From Streptomyces sp. Root1304 (lineage in GTDB: Bacteria; Actinomycetota; Actinomycetes; Streptomycetales; Streptomycetaceae), in NCBI RefSeq assembly GCF_001426405.1, contig NZ_LMEP01000005.1, forward strand, positions 72,927 through 136,926: a stretch of DNA of 64,000 bases. The letters run 5' to 3'. Under the pieces are notes generated by a model. The model did not search any database, was not told the origin of the DNA, and saw only the letters and a program-made list of their open reading frames with translations. The position numbers were made by a program, and so were the translations under genes. Numbering within the stretch: position 1 is the stretch's first letter; each line of letters opens with the position of its first letter. This document shows, in pieces, positions 33,672 through 42,369 of this stretch.

Positions 33672-34202
33672 TCAGGGACGCGCGGAGCCGAGTACCGTCG
33701 CGAAGGCCTGGGGGTCGGCGTCGAAGCCGCGGCTGAGGGGGCGGTGCGTCCACCCTTCGGCCCCGTCGCGGACGAACTCGACGACCGTCGCCGACAGCGC
33801 GTCCGGCACGTCCGCGAAGTCGTGGACCAGCAGGTCGTCGTAGCCCTCGCGGATCCGTATGCCCGTGTTCGCTATGTCACCGAAGGCCCGCCGTCCGCCG
33901 CCCTGCTGTATGGCGACGCCCACCACCACGCGCGCGTACCGCGGTGCCAGCCGGTCCAGTTCGATGGTCATGGCCTCGTCGTAGCCGAACCCCTGCCCCG
34001 TACGGCTGTCGCGGTGGAGCGTGATGGTGCCGTCCGGAGAGCGGCTGCCGAAGTGCACCAGCTGGACCGGCGCTCCGGTCGGATCGTCCGCCGCGAAGAC
34101 ACCGGCGACGAGGTCCAGGTCGTGGGCGGGTGCGCCGGCGGGCGCGGGGTCCCACCTGAGCTCGACCTCGACCCGTCCGACCCCTTTGCTGAGTCCGCTC
34201 AT
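33672..34202 (-). CDS. TerD-family protein
   Basis: 176 residues from the ATG at 34202, with GGAGAGGGGAAG upstream. It has the TerD fold motifs: LRWDPAP, HDLDLVAGVF, the calcium-site-like FGYDEAMTIELDRL, VVVGVAIQQGGGRRAFGDI and NTGIRI. TerD proteins bind calcium and belong to stress/chemical-response systems (tellurite in plasmids, broader in Streptomyces, which have many copies). No other ter gene is adjacent, so it is a solitary member. It diverges from the arylamine acetyltransferase. Confidence 0.85.
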   Translation of the reverse strand: MSGLSKGVGRVEVELRWDPAPAGAPAHDLDLVAGVFAADDPTGAPVQLVHFGSRSPDGTITLHRDSRTGQGFGYDEAMTIELDRLAPRYARVVVGVAIQQGGGRRAFGDIANTGIRIREGYDDLLVHDFADVPDALSATVVEFVRDGAEGWTHRPLSRGFDADPQAFATVLGSARP

Positions 34203-34343
34203 GGTGCTTCCCCTCTCCGCGTACGCCCCCGCGCACGCCTCGCGTCGTACCGTCGACCGCTCGAAAGCCCGTGGTCGTGGGCCGATCACTCATGGTGTCA
34301 TGGGGCTCCGACAGTGGACCCGGGGGTTGAGGGGGAGATTGGC

Positions 34344-35174
34344 GTGTGGAGTGGTGACGAGCTGGATCTCGACGGATATCTGGCTCGAATCGGATACGAC
34401 TCCGGACGGGAAGGGGAACTCGCCCCTGATCTACGGACCTTGACGAACCTTCACCGGGCGCACGTCGGTGCCGTTCCGTTCGAGAACCTCGATGTGGCCC
34501 TCGGGCGGCGGATACCTCTGGACCTGAAGAGCCTTCAGGCCAAGCTCGTAGGGCGCCGTCGGGGAGGCTACTGCTACGAGCAGAACTCCCTGTTCGCCGC
34601 CGCTCTTGAGCGGATCGGATTCACGGTGTCCGCGCGCGGGGCCCGCAACCGTTCGCGAGGAGCGACGCTGCCGCCCGTCACGCACGCGCTGCTCGTCGTC
34701 ACGGTCGAAGGCGAACAGTGGCTCGCCGACGTCGGGTTCGGCTGGCAGGGGCCCCTGGAGCCCGTGCCCCTGAGGGACGGGGTCCGGGTCGAGCAGAGCG
34801 GCTGGACCTTCGGGATCGACGTCGAGGACGAGGGCGTCCACGTGCTGCGTTCCCGCCGGCCGGAAGGCTGGATCGATCTGTACGCGTTCGCCCCGCAGAG
34901 CCTCTACCCGGGCGACTTCACCGTCATGAACCACTACAGCTCCAGCCACCCGCAGTCGCGATTCCTCGGCCAGGTCGTGGCCCAGAAGCCCGGGGCGGAC
35001 GCACGAAGAGCGCTGGTGCGCGAGACGCTCTCGACCGTGCGTGCCGACGGGTCCGTCGAGGAAAGGGTCGTGGGCGCGGGCGAGTTGATCGCGGTGCTGG
35101 AGTCCGCATTCGGAATCGAACTGGACGAGGGCGAGCGCGCGGGGCTGCTGCGACTGCACCCCGCCGGAGCCTGA
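34344..35174 (+). CDS. nat: arylamine N-acetyltransferase
   Basis: 276 residues from the GTG at 34344 (VWSGDELDLDGYLARIGY) behind GGGGGAG. The cysteine-protease-like triad is C77 (RGGYCYEQN), H114 (THALLVV) and D129 (ADVGFGWQGP). The family feature VPFENLDVALGR is at about residue 45. NAT enzymes move an acetyl (or other acyl) group from CoA to arylamines or hydrazines. In actinomycetes, homologues also act in secondary metabolism as amide synthases. No biosynthetic cluster surrounds it, so a detoxification role is more likely. Confidence 0.93.
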   Translation: MWSGDELDLDGYLARIGYDSGREGELAPDLRTLTNLHRAHVGAVPFENLDVALGRRIPLDLKSLQAKLVGRRRGGYCYEQNSLFAAALERIGFTVSARGARNRSRGATLPPVTHALLVVTVEGEQWLADVGFGWQGPLEPVPLRDGVRVEQSGWTFGIDVEDEGVHVLRSRRPEGWIDLYAFAPQSLYPGDFTVMNHYSSSHPQSRFLGQVVAQKPGADARRALVRETLSTVRADGSVEERVVGAGELIAVLESAFGIELDEGERAGLLRLHPAGA

Positions 35175-35248
35175 CGGGGGCCTGATGGGGTCCTGGCGAG
35201 GGCCGAGAGGGTCTGCCGGGGCGCTCCTCGGGCCCGTACGATGGCGCG

Positions 35249-35854
35249 GTGCTGGTCAAGTGGATTCGCTGCACCGTGATGGACCGTCGAGGGTTCGAGC
35301 GGGGGCAGCGGAAATGGGCGGGGCTGCTCGGTGAGCCGGGTTTCCGGGGGCAGGGCGGCGGGTGGAGCCGGTCTCGTCCGGACGTCGCCCATGTCTTCGC
35401 GTTCTGGGAGAGCCGGGCGTTCTACGACTCGTTCATGGCGCGCTCGCACGACCGGCTCGCGGCCGCGCAGGCGGGCACGTTCAAGGATGCCCAGGTCAAG
35501 CTGTTCGACCACCGCTTCGATGTGAAGACGGGGTTCGAGCCGCGGTTCACCGACGCCGACGTGGCCCGGGTGGCGCACTGTCGTGTCCACGAGGACCGTG
35601 CCGAGCACTTCGCGCTCATGCAGGAGAAGGTCTGGAACCCGGCGATGGCCGGGTCCCCGGGCATGCTGCGGGGGCTGTTCGGGGAGGCGCCGGGCAGCGA
35701 GTTCCTGGTGCTGTCGATGTGGAAGTCCGCGGCGGAGCACGGGAAGTACCGGGTGGAGCGCATCGAACGGCTCGGACTGCGGGCCCGTACGGCGGCCGAT
35801 GTGGCGGCGCTCGCCGGTGACGTGGTGCAGCTCGAATCGGGCTGGACGGTCTGA
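35249..35854 (+). CDS. DUF4937 family protein (dimeric alpha/beta-barrel-like)
   Basis: 201 residues from a GTG at 35249 (VLVKWIRCTV). The sequence contains two similar halves. The first is about 1-100 (FERGQRKWAGLLGEPGFRG, HVFAFWESRAFYDSF). The second is about 105-200 (RVHEDRAEHFALMQEKVWNP, EFLVLSMWKSAAEHGKY). Each half resembles an antibiotic-biosynthesis-monooxygenase/YdbC-type ferredoxin-like domain, so the chain is probably a fused dimer. No catalytic residue is evident. It ends six bases from the convergent TetR gene with no room for a terminator. Confidence 0.8.
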   Translation: MLVKWIRCTVMDRRGFERGQRKWAGLLGEPGFRGQGGGWSRSRPDVAHVFAFWESRAFYDSFMARSHDRLAAAQAGTFKDAQVKLFDHRFDVKTGFEPRFTDADVARVAHCRVHEDRAEHFALMQEKVWNPAMAGSPGMLRGLFGEAPGSEFLVLSMWKSAAEHGKYRVERIERLGLRARTAADVAALAGDVVQLESGWTV

Positions 35855-35860
35855 GGCCTC

Positions 35861-36490
35861 CTACGCCGGGATGAACGCGCCCGACTCGACTGCCGCGCAC
35901 GCCGTCCGTGCCGCCTGGTCCGCGAGCGCGCCGTCGATCGGCTCCCGGGTGACGAACAACCGCAGGAACAAGGGTGCCGAGACGGCCCGGACCACCGCAC
36001 CCGGGTCGGTGCCCCGAGGTGCCTCGCCCCGGTCGACGGCTCGGGTGACGACGGTCTCACAGCGGCGGAACCGCTCGGCGTAGAAGGCGTGGAGGGCCTC
36101 GGCCGCCCGTGGTGACTGGAACGCGGCGCCGACGAACGCGGTCGGCGCGGCGGCCTGGGCGGGATCTCCGAACGCGTCGACGACCTCATGCGCGAGGGCG
36201 CGCAGGTCTCCCGCGAGGCTGCCGGTGTCCGGCGGCGTCCACGTGTCCTCGCCGGCCAGGTCCAGCACGTCGGCGAGAAGACCTTCGACGCTGCCCCAGC
36301 GGCGGTAGAGCGTCGTCTTGTGGACCCCGGAGTGTTCCGCCACGTAATCCACGGTGAGCGCGGGGTAGCCGTGCTCCGACAGGCCGGTCAGGACGGCGTC
36401 GCGTACGGCGGCCCGGGTGCGGGCGGTCCGCCCGCCGGGGCGGGCGCTCCCGGGGGCCGGGGCGGGCGCATCCTCGATCGAGTCGTTCAA
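35861..36490 (-). CDS. TetR-family regulator, divergent to an ABC-F gene
   Basis: 209 residues. The HTH domain is at about residues 22-68 (RTRAAVRDAVLTGLSEHGYP, then LTVDYVAEHSGVHKTTLYRRW). The C-terminal ligand domain fits TetR_C_11/16-type repressors (VDAFGDPAQAAAPTAFVGAA, LFLRLFVTREPID). It diverges from the ABC-F gene, and the 93-bp gap contains a 17-bp palindrome. It is therefore likely a repressor of the ABC-F gene and of itself, relieved by a small molecule. Confidence 0.9.
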   Translation of the reverse strand: MNDSIEDAPAPAPGSARPGGRTARTRAAVRDAVLTGLSEHGYPALTVDYVAEHSGVHKTTLYRRWGSVEGLLADVLDLAGEDTWTPPDTGSLAGDLRALAHEVVDAFGDPAQAAAPTAFVGAAFQSPRAAEALHAFYAERFRRCETVVTRAVDRGEAPRGTDPGAVVRAVSAPLFLRLFVTREPIDGALADQAARTACAAVESGAFIPA

Positions 36491-36516
36491 TTGCTACTCC
36501 TGTTGCGTTAGGTGAT

Positions 36517-36533
36517 CGAGTGTGTCACACTCG
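36517..36533. promoter_or_regulatory. candidate TetR operator (tetR/ABC-F gap)
   Basis: CGAGTGTGTCACACTCG is a perfect palindrome (8-bp arms, one central base) in the only intergenic space between the divergent genes. Neighbouring A/T-rich CATTAATGC may be a -10 element. Confidence 0.65.
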
Positions 36534-36583
36534 CATTAATGCTACCCAGGTTGCATTTGAATGATCCCTTCATGGAGGCGCCC

Positions 36584-38194
36584 TTGCCCACTCAGATCTC
36601 ACTGCACGACATCGTCATGACCCGCGGCGACCGACTTCTCCTCGATCAGGTCTCGCTCTCCGTGCGCCCCGGAGAGCGGATCGGGATCGTGGGGGAGAAC
36701 GGCGCGGGCAAGTCGACCCTGCTGCGCCTCCTCGCCGGGGCGGAGCAACCCGACGAGGGCAACGTCGTCGCCCTCGCCGAAGGCGGTGTGCGGATGCTCG
36801 CGCAGACCCCGGAGCTGCCGCCCGAGGCCACCGTCGGCGACGCCGTCGACGTCGCGCTCGCCGACATCCGCTCCATGGAGCGTCGGCTGCGCACACTCGA
36901 AGCGGGACTCGACGGGGCGAGCGAGATCGAGCTCACCGCTTACGGCGACCTCCTCACCGCCTTTGAAGCGCGGGGCGGGTACGAGGCGGATGCCCGGGTC
37001 GACAAAGCGCTGTACGGACTCGGCCTCGCCGGGACCGGGCGGGACCGCCGGCTCGGCAGCCTCTCGGGCGGCGAGCAGGCCCGGCTCGGCATCGCCTGCG
37101 CGATTGCGGCGGGCCCCGAGGTGCTCCTGCTCGACGAGCCGACCAACCACCTGGACGCGTCCGCGCTCGACTGGCTGGAGGGGGCGCTCCTGGCGCACCG
37201 CGGCACGGTCGTGGCCGTTTCCCACGACCGGACCTTCCTGGAGCGGATCGCCACCGCGATCGTCGAGGTGGACGGAGACCGGCGGGCTCTCGTCCGGTAC
37301 GGCGACGGGTACGCCGGATATCGCGCGGCGCGGGAGGCCGCCCGACGGCGATGGGAGGAGGCGTACGAGGAGTGGTGCGCGGAGACGGAGCGCCTGGAGA
37401 CGTACGTGTCGACCACCGCCCGCGGTGTCGCACCGGGCAGGGAGATGAAGGACAACAACAAGATGGCGTTCGACCGGGCGGCCGGACGTGTCCAGGCCTC
37501 CGTCTCCGGGCGCGTCCGCAATGCCGGGGAGCGGCTGAGAAGACTCCGCGAGAAGCCGGTTCTCCAGCCGCCTCCGCCCCTCTCCTTCACCGCCCGCCCC
37601 CTCGCCGGCGCCGCCGAAGGGGAGCTCGTCACCCTCGCCGGCGTGCGGGTCGCCGACCGTCTCGCCGTCGAGACGCTCACCGTCGGAGCGGGGGAGCGGC
37701 TGCTCGTCCACGGCGGCAACGGTGCGGGGAAGTCCACGCTGCTCAAGGTCATCGCCGGAGCCGTCCGGCCCGACACGGGGGACGTCCGACGGACCGGACG
37801 CATCGGGTACCTGGCCCAGGACACCACCGTCCGGCGCCCCGAGGAGCGACTGCTCGCCTCGTTCGGGCGGGGGCTCGGCATACCCGAGGAGGAGCAGGCC
37901 GAACTGCTCCTGTCGTACGGACTGTTCCGGCCGGCCGACCTCGGCGTGCCGGTCGGCGGGCTCTCCGCGGGCCAGTTCCGCCGGCTGGCGCTCGCCCGGA
38001 TCCTGGCCCGGCCCGCCGATCTCCTGCTGCTCGACGAGCCGGGCAACCACCTGGCGCCAGGGCTCGTCGAGGAACTGGAGGAGGCCCTGGAGCAGTGGCG
38101 GGGAGCCCTCGTCGTCGTCTCGCACGACCGTGCGCTGCGCCGCCGCTTCACCGGGCGGATACGCCGGATGGACTCCGGGCGCCTCCTCGGCTGA
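36584..38194 (+). CDS. ABC-F family ATPase (antibiotic-resistance/translation-factor type)
   Basis: About 536 residues. I chose the TTG at 36584 because GGAGG lies five bases upstream; the ATG at 36572 has none. Two ABC domains and no membrane helix. The first has Walker A GENGAGKST, signature LSGGEQARLG and Walker B LLLDEPTNHLD. The inter-domain linker is about 230-330 (ARRRWEEAYEEWCAETERLE). The second has GGNGAGKST, a changed signature LSAGQFRRLALAR and LLLDEPGNHL (Thr to Gly). ABC-F proteins act on the ribosomal E/P sites. Long-linker actinomycete members (TlrC, OleB, VarM type) protect ribosomes from macrolides, lincosamides or streptogramins. The divergent TetR gene suggests inducible resistance. 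Confidence 0.92.
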   Translation: MPTQISLHDIVMTRGDRLLLDQVSLSVRPGERIGIVGENGAGKSTLLRLLAGAEQPDEGNVVALAEGGVRMLAQTPELPPEATVGDAVDVALADIRSMERRLRTLEAGLDGASEIELTAYGDLLTAFEARGGYEADARVDKALYGLGLAGTGRDRRLGSLSGGEQARLGIACAIAAGPEVLLLDEPTNHLDASALDWLEGALLAHRGTVVAVSHDRTFLERIATAIVEVDGDRRALVRYGDGYAGYRAAREAARRRWEEAYEEWCAETERLETYVSTTARGVAPGREMKDNNKMAFDRAAGRVQASVSGRVRNAGERLRRLREKPVLQPPPPLSFTARPLAGAAEGELVTLAGVRVADRLAVETLTVGAGERLLVHGGNGAGKSTLLKVIAGAVRPDTGDVRRTGRIGYLAQDTTVRRPEERLLASFGRGLGIPEEEQAELLLSYGLFRPADLGVPVGGLSAGQFRRLALARILARPADLLLLDEPGNHLAPGLVEELEEALEQWRGALVVVSHDRALRRRFTGRIRRMDSGRLLG

Positions 38195-38227
38195 GCCTGC
38201 CCGGGACCGGCGATCTAGGGTCGGGGT

Positions 38228-38887
38228 ATGGCACGACCGCGGCGCATCGTCCTCGTACGGCACGGAGAGTCCGAGGGCAATGTCGATGACACGGTGTACG
38301 AACGGGAGCCCGACCACGCGCTGCGTCTCACCGAGACCGGCTGGAGGCAGGCGGAGGAGACGGGGGAACGGCTGCGGGAACTCTTCGGTGACGAGGCGGT
38401 CAGCGTCTATGTCTCGCCGTACCGTCGCACTCACGAGACGCTCGGCGCCTTCCGGCTGCCCGCCGAGCAGGTCCGCGTGCGCGAGGAGCCCCGGCTGCGG
38501 GAGCAGGACTGGGGCAACTGGCAGGAGCGGGAGGACGTACGCCTGCAGAAGGCCTATCGGGACGCGTACGGGCACTTCTTCTACCGCTTCGCCCAGGGAG
38601 AGTCCGGGGCGGACGTGTACGACCGGGTCGGGGCGTTCCTGGAGAGCCTGTACCGCAGTTTCGAGGCGCCCGACCACCCGCCCAACGTCCTGCTCGTCAC
38701 CCATGGGCTGACCATGCGCCTGTTCTGCATGCGCTGGTTCCACTGGACGGTCGCGGACTTCGAGTCGCTCTCGAATCCCGGCAACGCCGAGACCCGCGTC
38801 CTCCTGCTCGACGAGGACGGGAGATACCGCCTGGACAGGCCGTTCGAACGCTGGCGTACCCCGGAACCGTACGGCCCCACCGGATAG
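38228..38887 (+). CDS. histidine phosphatase (phosphoglycerate-mutase-like) family protein
   Basis: 219 residues, ATG at 38228. The catalytic RHG motif is R11-H12-G13 (IVLVRHGESEGN), with further active-site residues in YVSPYRRTHET and the second His in LLVTHGLTMRLF. An insertion around QDWGNWQEREDVRLQKAYRD is typical of the actinobacterial subgroup. The substrate is not predictable: members hydrolyse sugar phosphates, nucleotides or phosphoproteins. It starts 33 bp after the ABC-F gene and ends 12 bp before the ADP-ribosylglycohydrolase, so the three may form one transcript. Confidence 0.9.
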   Translation: MARPRRIVLVRHGESEGNVDDTVYEREPDHALRLTETGWRQAEETGERLRELFGDEAVSVYVSPYRRTHETLGAFRLPAEQVRVREEPRLREQDWGNWQEREDVRLQKAYRDAYGHFFYRFAQGESGADVYDRVGAFLESLYRSFEAPDHPPNVLLVTHGLTMRLFCMRWFHWTVADFESLSNPGNAETRVLLLDEDGRYRLDRPFERWRTPEPYGPTG

Positions 38888-38899
38888 AGTGGCAGACCG

Positions 38900-39808
38900 A
38901 TGACCGCTGACTCCGCATTCGACCGGCGCTTCGACCGCGCCCTGGGCAGCCTGCGCGGGCTGTCCGTGGGAGACGCACTGGGCTCCCAGTTCTTCGTCCC
39001 CGCCCACTATCCCCTGCTGAAGCGGCGCGAGCTGCCCGACGGCCCCTGGCAGTGGACCGACGACACCGAGATGGCGTGCTCCGTCCTCGCCGTCCTCGTC
39101 GCCCACCACCGGATCGACCAGGACGCCCTGGCCCTGTCCTTCGCCCACCACCACGACTTCGACCGGGGCTACGGCCCTGCGGTCAACCGCATGCTCCGGC
39201 TCATCCGGGAGGGCGGCGACTGGCGTGAGCTGGCCGCCGCGCTCTTCCAGGGACAGGGTTCCTGGGGCAACGGTGCCGCCATGCGGATCGCCCCGCTCGG
39301 AGCCTGGTACGCGGACGACCCGGAGCAGGCGACGCACCAGGCCGAGATCTCCGCGTACACCACCCATCAGCACCGTGAGGCCGTGGTCGGCGCCATGGCC
39401 GTGGCCGCCGCGGCCGCGCTGGCGGCCGACCCGGCGGGGCCGCCCACGCCCGAGGCGCTGCTCGACGGGGTCATCGCCCTCGTGCCGCGCAGCGCGGTGG
39501 GGGCAGGGCTGCGCCGGGCTCGCGACATGCTCGACTACGGCGACGTGGGTACGGTCGCCGCGGTTCTCGGCAGCGGTCGGCGGACCAGCGCGCACGACAC
39601 GGTGCCCTTCGCGCTCTGGTCGGCGGCGCGTGGCCTCGGCGACTACGAGCGGGTGTTCTGGACGACCGCGCAGGTGGGTGGGGACGTCGACACGACCTGC
39701 GCCATCGCCGGAGGCGTCGTGGCCTCCGCGGCGAACGGCGCGCCGCCGGCGGACTGGCTGCGGCAGACCGAGGACCTTCCGGAGTGGGTCCCGGTCGAGG
39801 TGGCCTGA
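38900..39808 (+). CDS. ADP-ribosylglycohydrolase-family protein (DraG/ARH fold)
   Basis: 302 residues. The ARH family metal-binding motifs are present: GLSVGDALGSQF near residue 21, TDDTE at T53-D54-D55 (WQWTDDTEMACSVL), and C-terminal GGDVDTTCAIAGG, together forming the dinuclear Mg site. GSWGNGAAMRIAPLG is also conserved. Such enzymes remove ADP-ribose from proteins, DNA or small molecules, or hydrolyse ADP-ribose derivatives. The partner transferase is not in the window. It follows the histidine phosphatase gene at 12 bp, suggesting a linked nucleotide/ADP-ribose task. Confidence 0.9.
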   Translation: MTADSAFDRRFDRALGSLRGLSVGDALGSQFFVPAHYPLLKRRELPDGPWQWTDDTEMACSVLAVLVAHHRIDQDALALSFAHHHDFDRGYGPAVNRMLRLIREGGDWRELAAALFQGQGSWGNGAAMRIAPLGAWYADDPEQATHQAEISAYTTHQHREAVVGAMAVAAAAALAADPAGPPTPEALLDGVIALVPRSAVGAGLRRARDMLDYGDVGTVAAVLGSGRRTSAHDTVPFALWSAARGLGDYERVFWTTAQVGGDVDTTCAIAGGVVASAANGAPPADWLRQTEDLPEWVPVEVA

Positions 39809-39816
39809 TACGGCAC

Positions 39817-39854
39817 GACGGCCCCCGGACCCGGTGAGGGGTTCGGGGGCCGTC
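39817..39854. terminator. bidirectional terminator
   Basis: A 16-bp stem (39817-39832 with 39839-39854, one G-T pair) with a six-base loop lies between convergent genes. Confidence 0.88.
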
Positions 39855-39938
39855 AGCGCCCTCTCGGAGACCCGGTCTCGGCCTGGCGGGTCCCCGGATC
39901 GCGTGTCTGTGGCTCGCCTGCCTTCGGACCGTTCGCCC

Positions 39939-41492
39939 TCAGGCCGCCGGCCCGGCGGCCTCGGCGCGGCCGCTGAGTGCTTCCAGGTCGCTCTTGCGGA
40001 CCCGGATCACCAGCGCGGCGGTGAGCAGCGCGATCAGCACCATCGCGACACCGGCGGTGAAGGCCGAGGAGATGCCCGAGGTCAGGACCTCGTGGCCCCA
40101 GGGTGCGGGCAGTTCCTTGGTCTTCAGGGCCTCGGCCTGCTGCTCGGGCGTGGCGTGCGCGAGGAAGTCCGGCAGCTGCTTCTCGCCCTCCTCGCGGCTG
40201 GCGGTGCCGAAGACCGTGACCAGGATGGACAGGCCGAGCGAACCGCCCACCTGCTGGGTGGCGTTGAGCAGGCCCGACGCGGCGCCCGCCTCGTGCTGGG
40301 CCACACCGGAGACGGCCGTGAGCGTGAGCGTCACGAAATTGAGGCCCATGCCGAAGCCGAACAGAAGCATCGGGCCGAGGACGCCGCCCGCGTAGGAGCT
40401 GTCGGACGAGAGGAAGGTCAGCCAGAACAGACCGGTGCCGGTGATCGCCGCACCGCTCACCATGAACGGCTTGGGGCCCAGGACCGGCAGAAGCTTCTGC
40501 GCGAGTGCAGCACCGGAGCCGATCGCCAGCGTGACCGGCAGGAACGCGAGCCCGGAGTGGATCGGTGTGTAGCCCAGGACGCCCTGGACCCAGAGCACGA
40601 TGAAGAAGAACATGCCGAACATGGCGGCCGCCAGGCTGAGCATGATCACGTACGTGCCCGAGCGGTTGCGGTCGGCGAACATCCGCAGCGGGGTGATCGG
40701 CTCCTTGGCCCGTGATTCCACGAGCGCGAACGCCACGAGAAGCAGGACGGCCGCGATGAACGAGCCGATGGTCAGCCCGTCCTTCCAGCCGCTCTCGGAC
40801 GCCCGGATGAACCCGTAGACCAGGGCGGCCATGCCGAGCGTCGAGGTGGCGGCGCCCACGAGGTCGAACCGGCCCGGGTGGCGCTGGGACTCCGCGATGT
40901 AGCGCGGGGCGAGGAACGCGATCAGCAGACCGATCGGAACGTTGACGAAGAAGACCCAACGCCAGTCGAGCCACTCCGTGAGCATGCCGCCGGCGAGCAG
41001 ACCGACCGCGCCGCCACCGGCGGAGACGGCGGCGAACACGCCGAATGCCCGGTTGCGCTCGGGCCCTTCGGGGAACGTCGTGGTGATCAGTGCGAGCGAG
41101 GTGGGCGAGGCGATGGCGCCGCCCACCCCCTGGAGTGCGCGCGCCGCGAGCAGCTGCCAGGGCTCCTGGGCGAAGCCCCCGAGCAGCGAGGCGAAGGTGA
41201 AGAGCAGGATGCCGGCCATGAACACCCGGCGGCGGCCCAGGATGTCCCCCGCCCGTCCGCCGAGGAGCAGCAGACCGCCGAAGGTGAGCGTGTAGGCGCT
41301 GAGCACCCACGACAGGTCGGTGGTCGAGAAGGAGAGCGCGTCCTGGATGTGCGGCAGCGCGATGTTCACGATGGTGGCGTCGAGTACGACCATCAGCTGG
41401 CAGGCGGCGATGACGGCCAGGGCGATGCCTGGCCGGCCTCCGGCGCGAGCTGGCCCGCCCTTGGTCTGTGTGTCCACCGGAGAAGTTGTCAC
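39939..41492 (-). CDS. DHA2-family MFS drug exporter (EmrB/QacA type)
   Basis: 517 residues with 14 predicted hydrophobic helices. The GTG at 41492 follows GGGGGATCC. MFS motifs: DATIVNIALPHIQDAL in helix 1 (motif D1), loop 2-3 GGRAGDILGRRRVF (motif A), and GGAVGLLAGG for the antiporter motif C. It should expel hydrophobic cations or antibiotics using the proton gradient. Two near-identical 20-bp palindromes in the promoter region and a divergent TetR gene indicate repressor control by the product of 41625-42242. Confidence 0.93.
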   Translation of the reverse strand: MTTSPVDTQTKGGPARAGGRPGIALAVIAACQLMVVLDATIVNIALPHIQDALSFSTTDLSWVLSAYTLTFGGLLLLGGRAGDILGRRRVFMAGILLFTFASLLGGFAQEPWQLLAARALQGVGGAIASPTSLALITTTFPEGPERNRAFGVFAAVSAGGGAVGLLAGGMLTEWLDWRWVFFVNVPIGLLIAFLAPRYIAESQRHPGRFDLVGAATSTLGMAALVYGFIRASESGWKDGLTIGSFIAAVLLLVAFALVESRAKEPITPLRMFADRNRSGTYVIMLSLAAAMFGMFFFIVLWVQGVLGYTPIHSGLAFLPVTLAIGSGAALAQKLLPVLGPKPFMVSGAAITGTGLFWLTFLSSDSSYAGGVLGPMLLFGFGMGLNFVTLTLTAVSGVAQHEAGAASGLLNATQQVGGSLGLSILVTVFGTASREEGEKQLPDFLAHATPEQQAEALKTKELPAPWGHEVLTSGISSAFTAGVAMVLIALLTAALVIRVRKSDLEALSGRAEAAGPAA

Positions 41493-41515
41493 TATGGATC
41501 CCCCACGGAAGAATT

Positions 41516-41535
41516 AGTGAACGCACCCGTTCACT
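41516..41535. promoter_or_regulatory. TetR operator copy 1
   Basis: AGTGAACGCACCCGTTCACT: 8-bp arms AGTGAACG/CGTTCACT with a four-base centre. It sits 24 bp before the exporter's start. Confidence 0.85.
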
Positions 41536-41561
41536 GTCCACCACGGTAGTGAGTCCCCCAC

Positions 41562-41581
41562 AGTGAACGCAACCGTTCACT
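41562..41581. promoter_or_regulatory. TetR operator copy 2
   Basis: AGTGAACGCAACCGTTCACT has the same arms as copy 1, and the centre-to-centre distance is 46 bp. It sits 44 bp before the divergent tetR start. Confidence 0.85.
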
Positions 41582-41624
41582 GTGCACCGCCGACGACACG
41601 ATTCGTCTCAACGGAGAGATCCTG

Positions 41625-42242
41625 ATGGTTACTTCGCGCTCCGCGGCCGCCGCCCGGCCGGCGGGGGTGTCACTGCGACGCCGCGGGCCCGTGCTCGAAC
41701 GGGCCATTCTGGAGGCCACGCTCGAACAGCTGAGCAGCGTCGGATGGAACGGTCTGACCATGGAGGGTGTCGCGGTCGGCGCGCAGACGGGTAAAGCCGC
41801 GGTGTACCGCCGCTGGCCGTCCAAGGAAGACCTCGTCGCGGACGCCCTCCAGGCCGGGCTGCCGGCGCTGGGGGACGCGCCGGACCTCGGCAGCGTGCGC
41901 GAGGACCTGTACGACCTGTGCCGCCGGGTTCGAGACGTCATGTACTCCAGGCCCGGATTCGCCCTTCGCTCCGTACTTCACGAATGCGATGCAGAATCCG
42001 CTGAGCGATTCCATGAGCTGATCGTCTCGGGAGTGACCGAGCCCTCCGCTCGCCTCTTCCGGGATGTCCTCAGGCAAGGAATGGCAAGAGGAGAGGTGCG
42101 GGCCGACGCCAACGACGACCTGGTGCTCGATGTCATCCCCGCCATGATGATGTACCGCTCCAAGGTGTGCGGAAGTGAATGGACGGACGGTGAGATCGCC
42201 GATCTGATCGACCGGATCATGGTGCCGCTGCTGCGTGCCTGA
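41625..42242 (+). CDS. TetR-family regulator of the DHA2 exporter
   Basis: 205 residues, ATG at 41625 behind GGAGAG. HTH at about residues 27-72 ([39 protein letters not shown]). The C-terminal domain ([33 protein letters not shown]) is of the TetR_C_11-like type. The divergent arrangement with the exporter and the pair of identical operators suggest that one repressor controls both promoters, probably released by the exported drug. A lower GC3 patch at about 41980-42070 is notable but keeps the frame. Confidence 0.92.
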   Translation: MVTSRSAAAARPAGVSLRRRGPVLERAILEATLEQLSSVGWNGLTMEGVAVGAQTGKAAVYRRWPSKEDLVADALQAGLPALGDAPDLGSVREDLYDLCRRVRDVMYSRPGFALRSVLHECDAESAERFHELIVSGVTEPSARLFRDVLRQGMARGEVRADANDDLVLDVIPAMMMYRSKVCGSEWTDGEIADLIDRIMVPLLRA

Positions 42243-42369
42243 CCCCGGCGGGATCGCCCTGAGGTGCGGTCGCCGCGCTCTCGGCGACCGCACCGCGAAG
42301 GCCCCTCGGGCGCCCGAGGGGAAACCGGGTACCGCACCCGGTGTCGAGCGGCGTACCCTGTCAGGCGCC

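Noticed and set aside
36572..36583. ATG at 36572 as start of the ABC-F gene
   Set aside because: No ribosome binding site precedes it, whereas the TTG at 36584 has GGAGG at five bases. The difference is only four residues.
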